Source: Candidatus Pantoea deserta
GTDB lineage: Bacteria; Pseudomonadota; Gammaproteobacteria; Enterobacterales; Enterobacteriaceae
Reading direction: 5' to 3'
DNA length: 64,000 nucleotides
Assembly: GCF_003813865.1 (NCBI RefSeq)
Contig: NZ_RMVG01000006.1
Span: 159,789-223,788 of the forward strand
This document shows, in pieces, positions 36,088-45,028 of this stretch. The position numbers and the translations under genes are program-made. The stretch's first letter is position 1, and each line of letters starts with the position of its first letter. Below the pieces are notes generated by a model. That model was not told the DNA's origin. It was given only the letters and a program-made list of their open reading frames with translations, and did no database searches.

Positions 36088-37068
36088 ATGGCAAATCAAA
36101 ATACTGAGCCATGCTACGATATTGCACACCTGGCCCACGTTGAAATGTTTACCGACAAATTTGAAGAAAGTCTCCACTTCTTTGTCAACGTATATGGTCT
36201 GACTGTCTCCGCTCAGGATGAAAATCATGCATGGTTGCGAGCCTGGGATGATTATGAATTTCATACCCTGAAACTGACGCGTCATCATACAACAGGCGTA
36301 GGACACATCGCCTATCGCGCCAGCTCTGAAGCGGCGCTGATGCGACGCGTGGCGGTTATTGAGTCCAGCCAGTATGAGGTGATCGGCTGGCAGGACAACG
36401 ATCAGGGCCACGGCCGCGCGTTTCGCTTTATGGACCCGTTCGGGCATGTCTTCGAGATTTACTACGACACCGTGCGCTATCAGGCGGAGGCGGCCGAGCG
36501 CCCGTCGTTGAAAAATCTGGCGCAGCGCTACCATGGACGCGGCGCCTCGCCACGCCGCCTCGATCACCTCAACCTGCTGGCGGCGGACGTGAGTGAATTT
36601 AAGCTGTTTATGGAAACCTGCCTCGGCTCGCGGGTGACGGAGATGATCCAGCTGGACAACGGCCGTATCGGCGGTTGCTGGTTCACTATCAATAATAAAA
36701 CCTACGATCTGGCCTGTACCGAAGAGCACGGCGGCGGCAATGGACGTCTGCACCATGTCACCTATGCCACCGACACCCGTGAAGACATTCTGCGCGCGGC
36801 GGATATTTTTCTCGAAAACGGCGTTCACATCGAAACCGGGCCGCACAAGCATGCCATTCAGGGCACCTTCTTTCTTTACGTCTGGGAACCGGCGGGCAAC
36901 CGCGTCGAACTGGCTAACTCCGGCGCTCGCCTGATTCTGGCGCCGGACTGGCAGACGATCGTCTGGACCGAGGCGGAGCGTAAAAAAGGGCAGGCGTGGG
37001 GACTGAAAACCATCGAGACCTTCCATACCCACGGTACGCCCCCGGTGCCCAAAGCGCCGAAAGAGTAA
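36088..37068 (+). CDS. type I extradiol ring-cleavage dioxygenase (catechol 2,3-dioxygenase-like, VOC family)
   Basis: 326 residues made of two VOC modules (about 11-130 and 155-280). The C-terminal module carries the full Fe(II) site by family alignment: His160 (RLDH), His223 (LHHVTY) and Glu274 (NRVELA). The second-shell residues His255 and Tyr264 (FFLYVWEP) have the spacing of catechol 2,3-dioxygenase. It should open a catecholic ring next to the hydroxyls. GGAG precedes the ATG. It shares an operator with the gal genes and is probably co-transcribed with the MFS gene 107 nt downstream. Whether it accepts gallate, protocatechuate or a simple catechol is unknown. Confidence 0.88.
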   Translation: MANQNTEPCYDIAHLAHVEMFTDKFEESLHFFVNVYGLTVSAQDENHAWLRAWDDYEFHTLKLTRHHTTGVGHIAYRASSEAALMRRVAVIESSQYEVIGWQDNDQGHGRAFRFMDPFGHVFEIYYDTVRYQAEAAERPSLKNLAQRYHGRGASPRRLDHLNLLAADVSEFKLFMETCLGSRVTEMIQLDNGRIGGCWFTINNKTYDLACTEEHGGGNGRLHHVTYATDTREDILRAADIFLENGVHIETGPHKHAIQGTFFLYVWEPAGNRVELANSGARLILAPDWQTIVWTEAERKKGQAWGLKTIETFHTHGTPPVPKAPKE

Positions 37069-37175
37069 CGGCTCCGCGTACGATACGAGCACCATACGTC
37101 CCCCTGGCTGCGCAGGGCTATGACGCTTCATCGGCAACTCAGCGAATTTTTCTCTCCCCAGGCGGCAGGTTAACA

Positions 37176-38408
37176 ATGAAAGCAGGATGGTATAGTGAAC
37201 TGAATCATAACGAGAAAAAAACATGGTGGGCCTGTCTGGGAGGATTTACCCTCGATTCCATGGACAGCACTATCTATTCGCTGGTCATGCCTATATTGCT
37301 GAGCCTGGCCATATTAACAAAAGCGGAGGCGGGGATTTTAGGCTCTGCGTCGCTTATCGGCAGCGCCCTGGGCGGCTGGAGCGCAGGCTTTCTCGCCGAC
37401 CGCTGGGGGCGCATACGCGTGATGCAGCTTACGGTGCTGTGGGTCGCCTGTTTTACCGCTCTTACTGCGCTGTGTGGAGAGTTCTGGCAATTTCTTATCG
37501 TCCGCTTCCTGCAAGGACTTGGCTATGGCGGGGAGGTGGTTGTCGGCGGCGTGTTGATCAGCGAAGTCATCCGCGCCAGCTATCGCGGCCGGGTTGGGGC
37601 CTCAATCCAGAGCGGCTATGCGCTGGGTTACGCCATCTCGTTAACCGTCCTGCCCGTACTGCTTAATTTTTTCCCGGAGGAGCTGGCGTGGAAACTCTTC
37701 TTCCTGATCGGCATCGTGCCGGCGATTCTTGTCTGGTTTATTCGCCGTCTGGTGCCAGAGTCACCCGTATTTTCTCAGAGTACGACGCGCCAGCAGAAGC
37801 GTAAGATAACCGAAATTTTTCAGCAAAAGCATCGCCGTATCACCGTAACGGCGACCCTGCTTGCCAGCGGTATTTTTGGCGGCGCCTATATTATGATTAC
37901 CTGGCTGCCGACTTATTTGCGCATGGAACTGGGTCTTCCTGTGGTATCCATGTCCGGATACTTAGCGATTAATATTCTTGGCTCGCTAGTCGGCCCCTTT
38001 CTTTATGGCCGAATGAGCGATAAATTTGGACGCTGGAGAACCATTATTCTCTTTTTGCTGTGCCAGATTATCGTAGTGAGTTTCTATATGTTTTCAGACA
38101 TCAGCCTTAATATTACCCTGGCGCTGGGTTTCTTTCTGGGAGCGATGCAGGGAGGACTGGCGTCAGGTTTAACTCCCGCCTTCTCTGAGCTTTACCCAAC
38201 GCAAATCCGTGGCAGCGGCGCTGGATTTTGCGCCAGCTTCGGACGGGGATTTGGTTCTTTAATGCCCGCGCTGGTAGGCATCGCCTCAAGTCATATCGCG
38301 CTGGGTTACGCTATGGGAGCGCTGGCGATTATCTCTTACTGCGTCGCTATCCTGGCCGCGCTATGTTTGCCTAACGCAACAGGTGTAGATCTGGCAGAGG
38401 TTGAATGA
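37176..38408 (+). CDS. MFS transporter (sugar/organic or aromatic acid symporter type)
   Basis: 410 residues with 12 membrane spans. The MFS motif is GFLADRWGRIRVM between helices 2 and 3, and again GRMSDKFGRWR between 8 and 9. The N-terminus (LGGFTLDSMDSTIYSLVMP) resembles the sialate/lactate:H+ symporter and aromatic-acid branches. The ATG at 37176 has AGG about 8 nt upstream. The frame stays open far upstream, but that part overlaps the dioxygenase out of frame. It is probably the importer for the dioxygenase's substrate or a precursor. Confidence 0.82.
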   Translation: MKAGWYSELNHNEKKTWWACLGGFTLDSMDSTIYSLVMPILLSLAILTKAEAGILGSASLIGSALGGWSAGFLADRWGRIRVMQLTVLWVACFTALTALCGEFWQFLIVRFLQGLGYGGEVVVGGVLISEVIRASYRGRVGASIQSGYALGYAISLTVLPVLLNFFPEELAWKLFFLIGIVPAILVWFIRRLVPESPVFSQSTTRQQKRKITEIFQQKHRRITVTATLLASGIFGGAYIMITWLPTYLRMELGLPVVSMSGYLAINILGSLVGPFLYGRMSDKFGRWRTIILFLLCQIIVVSFYMFSDISLNITLALGFFLGAMQGGLASGLTPAFSELYPTQIRGSGAGFCASFGRGFGSLMPALVGIASSHIALGYAMGALAIISYCVAILAALCLPNATGVDLAEVE

Positions 38409-38570
38409 GATATGTATGACAATTTCTGCTACGGCAGAAACAGAACAACGTTCTTATTTTTGTTGATAGCAGGGTCGAACCGATTTGAGGAAATTGATTG
38501 AAAGGTTACTGTTATGTTTGAGGTGACATGCCTCTAAAATTAAGCGAGTTATTTAACTCTGGCTGAGTAA

Positions 38571-38594
38571 AAAAAGGCCACCTTTCTGGTGGCC
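38571..38594 (-). terminator. strong terminator of the bamA paralogue
   Basis: GGCCACC-TTTCT-GGTGGCC (38576-38594) is a perfect stem. On the minus strand it is followed by six or more Ts (plus-strand A-run at 38570-38575). It lies about 150 nt past the minus-strand bamA-like stop. Confidence 0.75.
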
Positions 38595-38744
38595 GGAAAA
38601 ATTAATTACGCATAATAACGATGTGGCAGGCTCTCTTTCCTTAAGGACCGTGCACTGTATATTTTACGCATTCAGTTTTTTTATTCTGTGCTCTCTTGTT
38701 AAAGATAACGTAAAATTCTGTTTTCCTTTACAGGCAAATGAAGG

Positions 38745-41174
38745 CTACCAGGTTTTGCCAATATTAAACTGGAATTGCTCAGCTTTATCGCCGCTGTATT
38801 TTTTTACGGGCAATGCGTAAGAGAACACCAGCGGCCCAAGCGGCGATTGCCACTGTAATGCCAGGCCGCTCGATACGCGAATCTGACTGGGATCGCTGTA
38901 ATCGGGAATGCCCGCTGCGCGCGTCTCAGCCGTGTTTTCCCAACCGGTGTCCCATACGGTTCCGGCGTCAACGAACAGCGAAGTGCGCAGCGCATCGGCG
39001 TAACGATCGCTGACGAAAGGCGTCGGCACGATAAGCTCTGCGCTCGCGACCGCCATTGCGTTGCCGCCGACCGCGTCGCTCGACGATTTAACGGGGCAAG
39101 TGCTATAGCTGCTTTCCGAACCGTTGCAGCGATAATAGGCTGCTTTCGGCCCGATGGTATTGGATGAAAAGCCGCGTACTGAACTGGATCCGCCCGCATA
39201 AAAGTTATCGTAGAACGGAACCTCTTTTCCACCCAAGCCGTCGGCATAGCCCGCTTTGGCGCGTCCCATTAAGACCCAGCGATGGTCGCTGCTGAGCGGG
39301 AAATACGCGCTGGCATTGAGGGTGCTTTTGTAATAGCTGTTGGTAGAACCCGGAATCGTCACTTTAGTATTAAAGCCAGCGCTCAGGCCCGATGTTGGAA
39401 AGAAACCGCGGTCGAGTGAGTTATAGTTCCAGCCGATGTTCCAGAAAAAATCATTGGCGGTGAACCTTTCATCGCTGGAGCCGTCATCGTCAACCGTGCG
39501 CGTGACGACGGATGGCGAAACGCCTTGCGAGCCGAGATAGCGCCACATCGCCACCTGCGGCGCCATATTGCTGACGCGATTATAGACGTAATCCAGCCCG
39601 CTACTGACATTGCTGTTTTCGCTGATGGGAAAGCTCAGCGTGCTGCCAGCGCCAAAACTTTTGAGTGTATATTCGGACAGATCGTTATCTTCCGCGCTGT
39701 AGTCGTTATAAAACAGCTTGCCGCCCAGGCTGATGCCGTCCACGGTAAAGTAAGGGTCAGTAACGCCGATTTCGACGTAAGTCTGATAGCTGTTTTTTGT
39801 GCCGCTAAAGCTGACGGTGTTGCCGGTCCCCAACCAGTTATCCTGGCTGACGCCCAGCTGATAGCTGATGCCGCTGTCGGTGCCGAATCCCAGCCCAACG
39901 TTGAACGTGCCGGTATTACGTTCTTTGACCTTGTACACCACATCAACCTGATCCGCGCTGCCGGGCACAGGTTGCGTATCGACATCCACGCTTTCAAAAA
40001 AGCCGGTACGGTTAAGGCGCGTCTTGCCTTGCTCAACCTGATCGCTCGCAAGCCATGCGCCTTCCATTTGTCGCATCTCGCGACGCAGTACCGCATCTTT
40101 CGACGTATCGTTGCCGGCGAAGCGCACCTGGCGCACATAGAAGCGATGCCCTGCGTCCACGTTAATGTGCAGCTTCACTGTTTTATCGCTATCGTTAATC
40201 TCCGGCTGCGTACTGACCTGAGGGAAGGCGTAACCGTAGCGGCCCAGCAGCGTCTTAATCGCGGCTTCGGCTTCCGTGATTTTTGCGCCATTATACAGAC
40301 TGCCCGCCGGCAACGAGGCAATGCGTTCTATTTCCTGGGCGTGTCCGGCCATATCGCCGCTAAAAATGACGTCTGACATATGGTAAACCGCGCCTTCGCG
40401 GATATTAATGGTCAGATAGATGCCTTTTCTGTCCGGCGTTAAGCTTACCTGGGTGGAATCAATATTAAATTTTGCATAGCCGCGATCCAGGTAGTAGCTG
40501 CGCAGCGTTTCCAGATCGCCGGAGAGCTTCTGTTTCTGATATTTTTGATCGGCGGTGAGGTTCCACCAGGGGACATCGTCACGCAGCTGAAAGTGCGAAA
40601 TCAGTTCCTCAGAGGTAAACGCCTGATTGCCGATAATATTGATCTGCCTGATTTTTGCTGAAACGCCTTCGGTGAAGACAAAGCGCAAATCGACGCGGTT
40701 GCGCGGCAGGGGCGTAACGACCGCTTTGACGCTGGCGGTATATTTACCCTGGCCGTAGTAGAAATCCGCCAGCCCTTTTTCAATGTCTGACAGGGTTGTG
40801 CGATCCAGCGCGTTGCCCACGCGTATACCCGAAGCATCAAGATTCTGCTGAAGCTGTTCCTCTTTGATCGCTTTGTTGCCAGAAAAGGAAATACTGGCGA
40901 TTGCCGGGCGCTCTTTAACTTTAATCAATAGCGCATCGCCGTCGCGCAATACCTCAACATCATCAAAATTGCCGGTTGCGAATAATGACCGGATGGTGTG
41001 ACGAACATCCTCGTCGCTGACGCGGTCGCCGGGACGCACGGGCATATTAAGCAAAACGGCTCCCGGTGCTACCCGCTGTAAACCCTCAAAACGAATATCC
41101 CTGAGCGTAAAATCCTCTGCACCTGAGGCAGTCATGGATACGATAAAAAGTAACCCGGTTAACATCTTTTTCAT
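38745..41174 (-). CDS. BamA paralogue (Omp85 outer membrane assembly factor), stand-alone
   Basis: 809 residues, almost the length of E. coli BamA (810). It has a signal peptide ([19 protein letters not shown]), five POTRA domains (about 20-420) and a 16-strand barrel. The VRGF lid motif is in [14 protein letters not shown], the loop cysteine pair in [12 protein letters not shown], and the terminal FNIGKTW fits BamA. The conserved bamA gene lies between rseP and skp. This copy has no such neighbours, so it is a second copy or a specialised relative. RNA upstream starts in a 450-nt gene-free gap. It may insert a particular subset of outer-membrane proteins. Confidence 0.88.
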   Translation of the reverse strand: MKKMLTGLLFIVSMTASGAEDFTLRDIRFEGLQRVAPGAVLLNMPVRPGDRVSDEDVRHTIRSLFATGNFDDVEVLRDGDALLIKVKERPAIASISFSGNKAIKEEQLQQNLDASGIRVGNALDRTTLSDIEKGLADFYYGQGKYTASVKAVVTPLPRNRVDLRFVFTEGVSAKIRQINIIGNQAFTSEELISHFQLRDDVPWWNLTADQKYQKQKLSGDLETLRSYYLDRGYAKFNIDSTQVSLTPDRKGIYLTINIREGAVYHMSDVIFSGDMAGHAQEIERIASLPAGSLYNGAKITEAEAAIKTLLGRYGYAFPQVSTQPEINDSDKTVKLHINVDAGHRFYVRQVRFAGNDTSKDAVLRREMRQMEGAWLASDQVEQGKTRLNRTGFFESVDVDTQPVPGSADQVDVVYKVKERNTGTFNVGLGFGTDSGISYQLGVSQDNWLGTGNTVSFSGTKNSYQTYVEIGVTDPYFTVDGISLGGKLFYNDYSAEDNDLSEYTLKSFGAGSTLSFPISENSNVSSGLDYVYNRVSNMAPQVAMWRYLGSQGVSPSVVTRTVDDDGSSDERFTANDFFWNIGWNYNSLDRGFFPTSGLSAGFNTKVTIPGSTNSYYKSTLNASAYFPLSSDHRWVLMGRAKAGYADGLGGKEVPFYDNFYAGGSSSVRGFSSNTIGPKAAYYRCNGSESSYSTCPVKSSSDAVGGNAMAVASAELIVPTPFVSDRYADALRTSLFVDAGTVWDTGWENTAETRAAGIPDYSDPSQIRVSSGLALQWQSPLGPLVFSYALPVKKYSGDKAEQFQFNIGKTW

Positions 41175-41623
41175 CTGCTATACGCCTGCCGTTTTCCTTT
41201 GACTGTTTCAGTGACTTTCCCGCGCCTCAGAACAGAGTGTTCAGGGCGCTATGTTGGGGAAGAAGACCGCTAACGTAGAGGGAAATTCAGCGCTTTTAAG
41301 GCATTTTCATTTATTTTACAGAAGGATGAAAAATTGCTGTGGGAATAACAGCGGCAGCATTACCTTATTTTATTGCTGGCTGAGAGAGACTTTTGCTCTC
41401 TGTCAGGAGGCGAAACAGCGGCATATTTATTATCAGATTTAATCGGATGTTTTTTGCACTTTACCTTTTCGCTAACAGAAGACCGCTATTCACGCCGGTT
41501 ATTGAAATGCGCTTCATCGGTCCTGTGCCAGAGATGACGTCGAAGCGCGCTGATGAGATGACGCAGGGTCTGGCCTGAGAGATGTTCACTTCCTGAACCT
41601 GCCGCCGAAGCGGCAGGCGCGTT
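41175..41623. other. intergenic between two minus-strand genes, with puuB terminator
   Basis: No supported gene. CCTGCCGC/GCGGCAGG (41598-41617, CGAA loop) directly after the FAD oxidase stop is its likely terminator. The remaining DNA should hold the bamA-like promoter. Confidence 0.5.
41598..41617 (-). terminator. hairpin ending the puuPB-like operon
   Basis: 8-bp GC-rich stem with a CGAA tetraloop, 7 nt past the stop codon on the minus strand. T-tract weak. Confidence 0.5.
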
Positions 41624-43051
41624 TTAGAAGGAGATCATCTTGCCTGGGGCAATTTTAGTGGTAATCCCTAACAAGGTTTTGGCGAGCGGGATCGCCACTG
41701 GCGCCAGCGCGCGGCCAATCCTGAGCGGCGTATGCTTGATGGCGGTAAGCATGGCGAAATCTTTATTGGCATTAACGATGTCATCTTTAATCGCTTTGCC
41801 GATCCTGACGGTTTGCGCAATGCCATGACCACTCCAGCCATGCACCGAATAAATATTGCCGTTTCTGCGGCAATCCGTCGCGCCATTTAAGGTTAAGTCG
41901 GTTGTGCCGCTCCATGCGAAGTCGAGCTGGATATCCTCTCTGTCGGGAAAAACGGCGCGGATACGCGAGGTTAAATATTCGACGGTTTTACTGTCATCCC
42001 AGCGCAGGCCGGTTCCCTGGCCGCCAAACAGTATCCGTTCGTTACGCACTGGGCGGTAATAATCTATTTGCAGCTGCGTATCGTAAACCGGTTTGCCCGT
42101 AGGCAATAAGGTTCTCGAACCGCCTTCCACCGGCGAGGTGACGCCGACATAGGTATAAAACGGTATCGTCGTTTCTTTATTTTCGTCGAGCAGCTTATGC
42201 GTGGCGTCATGTACGGCAATCACTACCCCTTTTTTCGCGTTTATTACGCCTTCAGAGGTAATTACGCGGGTGCCGCTGCTGGTTTGCTCAATCTTAATGA
42301 CCTCGCTATGTTCATAGACGCATCCGCCATTTTTCACAAAGCCATAAACCAGCCCGCGATTCAGGGCTAAGGAGTGCACCTGCCCGCCCAGGTTATCCAG
42401 AACGCCGCCATAATAGAGATCGGAATTGATATGCGCCTGTAGCTCATAGCTGCCAAGCACGTCGACATTATCCTCTCCGAGGAATTTTCTGGCATCAACG
42501 GCCTGTACCAGAGCATTCATATGGCCAGGATGAACGGCGGCGGTAATATGCCCATGATGACGATCGAAATTTAAGTCGTAACGGCAGGCTATTTCGTCAA
42601 TCAGCGTCATCGCTTCGGTCGAGGTAAAGTGCCATAACCGTTTCGCCTCCTCGAAGCTGAGATTCTCGATCATCGACTCCGCTTCCCAGCGCGCCAGACC
42701 GGGCGTGAGTTGTCCGCCATTGCGTCCTGAGGCGCCAGAACCGATGGTGTTCTTTTCCAACAGAACGGTATCAATGCCTGCCTCAGAAAGATGCAGCGCG
42801 GTCGATGCGCCAAGCAGTCCGCCACCTATCACTACGAGTTCACACTCTTGCTCTTTTGTTAAAGAGGGAAAGTCGATCCAGGGGGCAAGTGTCGACTCGT
42901 AGTAATTTGCTGGGTTTCCAGGGTCGCTGATTTGCGTATCATCTTTATTTCTGACCCAGTTCCAGTCTCCGTCTGGATCTGCCTGACTGATCATGGATGT
43001 TCTGGCGTCAGATATTAATTCGGGTTTAATTAATGTTTTATTTTCACTCAT
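41624..43051 (-). CDS. puuB: FAD-dependent amine oxidase, PuuB-like (DAO family)
   Basis: 475 residues. The FAD-binding site is in CELVVIGGGLLGASTALHLSEAG, followed by SGASGRNGGQLTPG and the C-terminal GGQGTGLR ... SVHGWSGHGIAQT, as in gamma-glutamylputrescine oxidase PuuB. The protein has about 50 extra N-terminal residues compared with E. coli PuuB (426). It oxidises a primary amine to an aldehyde with release of ammonia and H2O2. It lies 60 nt downstream of a PuuP-like importer. PuuA and PuuD, which would make and hydrolyse the glutamylated forms, are not in the window, so it may act on free putrescine. The symbol is by similarity only. Confidence 0.75.
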   Translation of the reverse strand: MSENKTLIKPELISDARTSMISQADPDGDWNWVRNKDDTQISDPGNPANYYESTLAPWIDFPSLTKEQECELVVIGGGLLGASTALHLSEAGIDTVLLEKNTIGSGASGRNGGQLTPGLARWEAESMIENLSFEEAKRLWHFTSTEAMTLIDEIACRYDLNFDRHHGHITAAVHPGHMNALVQAVDARKFLGEDNVDVLGSYELQAHINSDLYYGGVLDNLGGQVHSLALNRGLVYGFVKNGGCVYEHSEVIKIEQTSSGTRVITSEGVINAKKGVVIAVHDATHKLLDENKETTIPFYTYVGVTSPVEGGSRTLLPTGKPVYDTQLQIDYYRPVRNERILFGGQGTGLRWDDSKTVEYLTSRIRAVFPDREDIQLDFAWSGTTDLTLNGATDCRRNGNIYSVHGWSGHGIAQTVRIGKAIKDDIVNANKDFAMLTAIKHTPLRIGRALAPVAIPLAKTLLGITTKIAPGKMISF

Positions 43052-43110
43052 ATATTGTCTCGGTTAGTCGAATTTACCACAGGCAAGGTCACTGTGAATG
43101 CAAAACGGTT

Positions 43111-44436
43111 TTATTCAGAAAGCGCGATCTCTTTTTTGGTGACGTTACAGTAAACAATCCAGCCCAGGCCCAGCGTTGCCCAGGTGATGCCTAATATAAA
43201 GGCGTCAAAACTTAAATTAACCCACATAACGGCTACGCAGCCCAGCCCTGCGAGTGGCAGAATAATATTGCAAAAGATGCGCCTGATTCCGCCGTTATCC
43301 CTTTCTTTAAATGAGAAATGAATAATCACAGATAAGTTGACGGCGCTAAAAGCTACCAGCGCGCCAAAGCTGATGAGCGAAACGGCCGTATCAAGCTGGA
43401 TAAAAATCGAGGTTAACGATACCAGGCCGATTAATAAAATACAGTAGACCGGGTTATTGTTTTCCGGATGGAGATAGCCAAAAAAGCGGTGGGTTAACTG
43501 GTTATTTTTACCCATAATATGCAACAGCCTGGCGGCGCTGGCGTGTGAAGCGAGAGCCGAGGCAAAAGTATTTAGCAAAATGGCAATAAGGAAGAGCGTT
43601 TGAAACAGTTTCCCGCCGACATTGAGTACGATTTCCGGCAGCGCCTCCATGGGATTTTTAAAATGAGAGTTGTCAGGGAAGTAAAGCTGGATAAACCATG
43701 CGGCGATAAAGAAGATGCAACCGCCGCTCAAAGCGGTGTAAAAAACCGCTTTGGGTATCGTGCTGACCGGGCTTTTGGTTTCATCCGTCAGCGTGGTGAC
43801 GGCATCGAAACCCAGAAATGAAAAGCACAACACCGCCGCGCCGCTTATCAAGGGGATAATGCTGGTGTGCCCGTTGAATAAGGGCTGAGTGGTATAAAGA
43901 TGGCTGTCGCCATAATCTCTGAGAATATTGTGGATCACGAAATAGATAAACACGCCCATCAGAATCACCGGAATGCCGACAAAAATGAAGTTGGCGTTCG
44001 CCAGCGTTTTTATGTTGCAACAGTTAACAAAGGTCACCAGCGAGGTAAATACTAAAATAGAGATCCATACGGGAACCTCCGGCAATAAGGTCTGTAAATA
44101 GATCCCGGCCAGCAGCGAGTTAATCATGGGGAGAAAAACATAATCCAGCAAGGAAGACCAGCCGACGATAAATCCGGATTTATTGCCGCACACCTTTTTC
44201 GTATAGGTGTAGGCCGATCCCGACGAGGGGTGCAGGCGAACCATTCTGCCATAGCTTATTGCTGTCAATAATACCGCTGCAAGCGCCAACAGATAGGCAA
44301 GCGGCACTCGTCCTTCTGTTATATTTGAAACGATTCCAAAAGTATCAAATACCGTCATTGGCGTCATATAGGCGATGCCGATAATCACAACCTGCCATAA
44401 TGACAGGCCGCCGTTATTGATCTCTTTTAATCTCAT
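43111..44436 (-). CDS. puuP: putrescine importer-like APC permease (PuuP type)
   Basis: 441 residues with 12 membrane spans. APC-family helix 1 is VVIIGIAYMTPMTVFDTFGIVSN, then SSGSAYTYTKKVCG and FSFLGFDAVTTLTDETKSP, as in PuuP. It probably imports putrescine or a related amine with protons. First gene of a two-gene operon with the FAD oxidase. The upstream 590-nt gap carries an 18-bp palindrome (44803-44820) that also precedes two other genes of the locus. Confidence 0.82.
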   Translation of the reverse strand: MRLKEINNGGLSLWQVVIIGIAYMTPMTVFDTFGIVSNITEGRVPLAYLLALAAVLLTAISYGRMVRLHPSSGSAYTYTKKVCGNKSGFIVGWSSLLDYVFLPMINSLLAGIYLQTLLPEVPVWISILVFTSLVTFVNCCNIKTLANANFIFVGIPVILMGVFIYFVIHNILRDYGDSHLYTTQPLFNGHTSIIPLISGAAVLCFSFLGFDAVTTLTDETKSPVSTIPKAVFYTALSGGCIFFIAAWFIQLYFPDNSHFKNPMEALPEIVLNVGGKLFQTLFLIAILLNTFASALASHASAARLLHIMGKNNQLTHRFFGYLHPENNNPVYCILLIGLVSLTSIFIQLDTAVSLISFGALVAFSAVNLSVIIHFSFKERDNGGIRRIFCNIILPLAGLGCVAVMWVNLSFDAFILGITWATLGLGWIVYCNVTKKEIALSE

Positions 44437-44802
44437 GGCAATATCTCACTCGGAAGTTCAGTTAGATGACTTTTAACCTCTGCTGCATGAAAAAATTAAA
44501 CTGATACGTTACCTTCGTCGGGCTGCCGCTCAGCCTGTTCCGTCAGGCTTTTTATCATTTCTGCTCTAACGCGCCGATCGCGACTTAACCGCCCGGGTTA
44601 TTAAACAAATCAAAATGGTCGTAGCGCGAACATCCATGCGATTTTTATATCGATATTTATCCTGGTCATAGCATTTTCATATGGCGCCTTTTCTGTCTGG
44701 ATCCGCCTCTCCTCGCCGCGTTATCTTGAAAATAATCCTCATGGCTGACCTCTCTGCTGACAGGGTGGTAAAAAGGCTAAATCCTGTGCGCTAATATATA
44801 AA

Positions 44803-44820
44803 ACATAATATTATATATGT
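44803..44820 (-). promoter_or_regulatory. 18-bp palindromic operator candidate, copy 1
   Basis: ACATAATATTATATATGT, with ACATA/TATGT arms 8 nt apart. About 46 nt around it align with the reverse complement of the region at 50787-50804 (about 36 matches), including a shared TGTCACA downstream. Confidence 0.7.
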
Positions 44821-45000
44821 ATATGGTTTGTGTCACAAAAATGTTAAATTAAATTTACCTCCGCATTCTCCAGGCTTTTTATATCCCGGCGACGTTAAGA
44901 TTTTATTGCTAATTAATTTACTTAATTCAATATGTTATGTGGATTTCATGGGCGGGCGGCTAATCCAGCCACTGCGCTAAAGCGGCTGGAAAGGCGTGAT

Positions 45001-45028
45001 AGTGAGAAGTGAGAAGTGAGAAGTGAGA
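45001..45028 (+). repeat. four perfect tandem AGTGAGA heptamers
   Basis: Four head-to-tail copies end exactly at the stop codon of the minus-strand MocR gene. A change in copy number would not alter the protein. Possible slippage tract of no known function. Confidence 0.85.

Larger units (their letters stand above)
44437..45028. other. long puuP leader region
   Basis: No gene. It contains the ACATA-N8-TATGT palindrome (44803-44820), AT-rich promoter-like DNA, and four tandem heptamers at 45001-45028. Confidence 0.6.

Noticed and set aside
36085..37224. A 379-residue minus-strand open frame opposite the extradiol dioxygenase
   Set aside because: The plus strand encodes a clear VOC dioxygenase with its metal ligands. 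The antisense frame has no recognisable family and is a codon-bias shadow.
39525..40376. A 283-residue plus-strand open frame inside the bamA paralogue
   Set aside because: Antisense to conserved POTRA and barrel sequence, with no ribosome site of note and no family resemblance.
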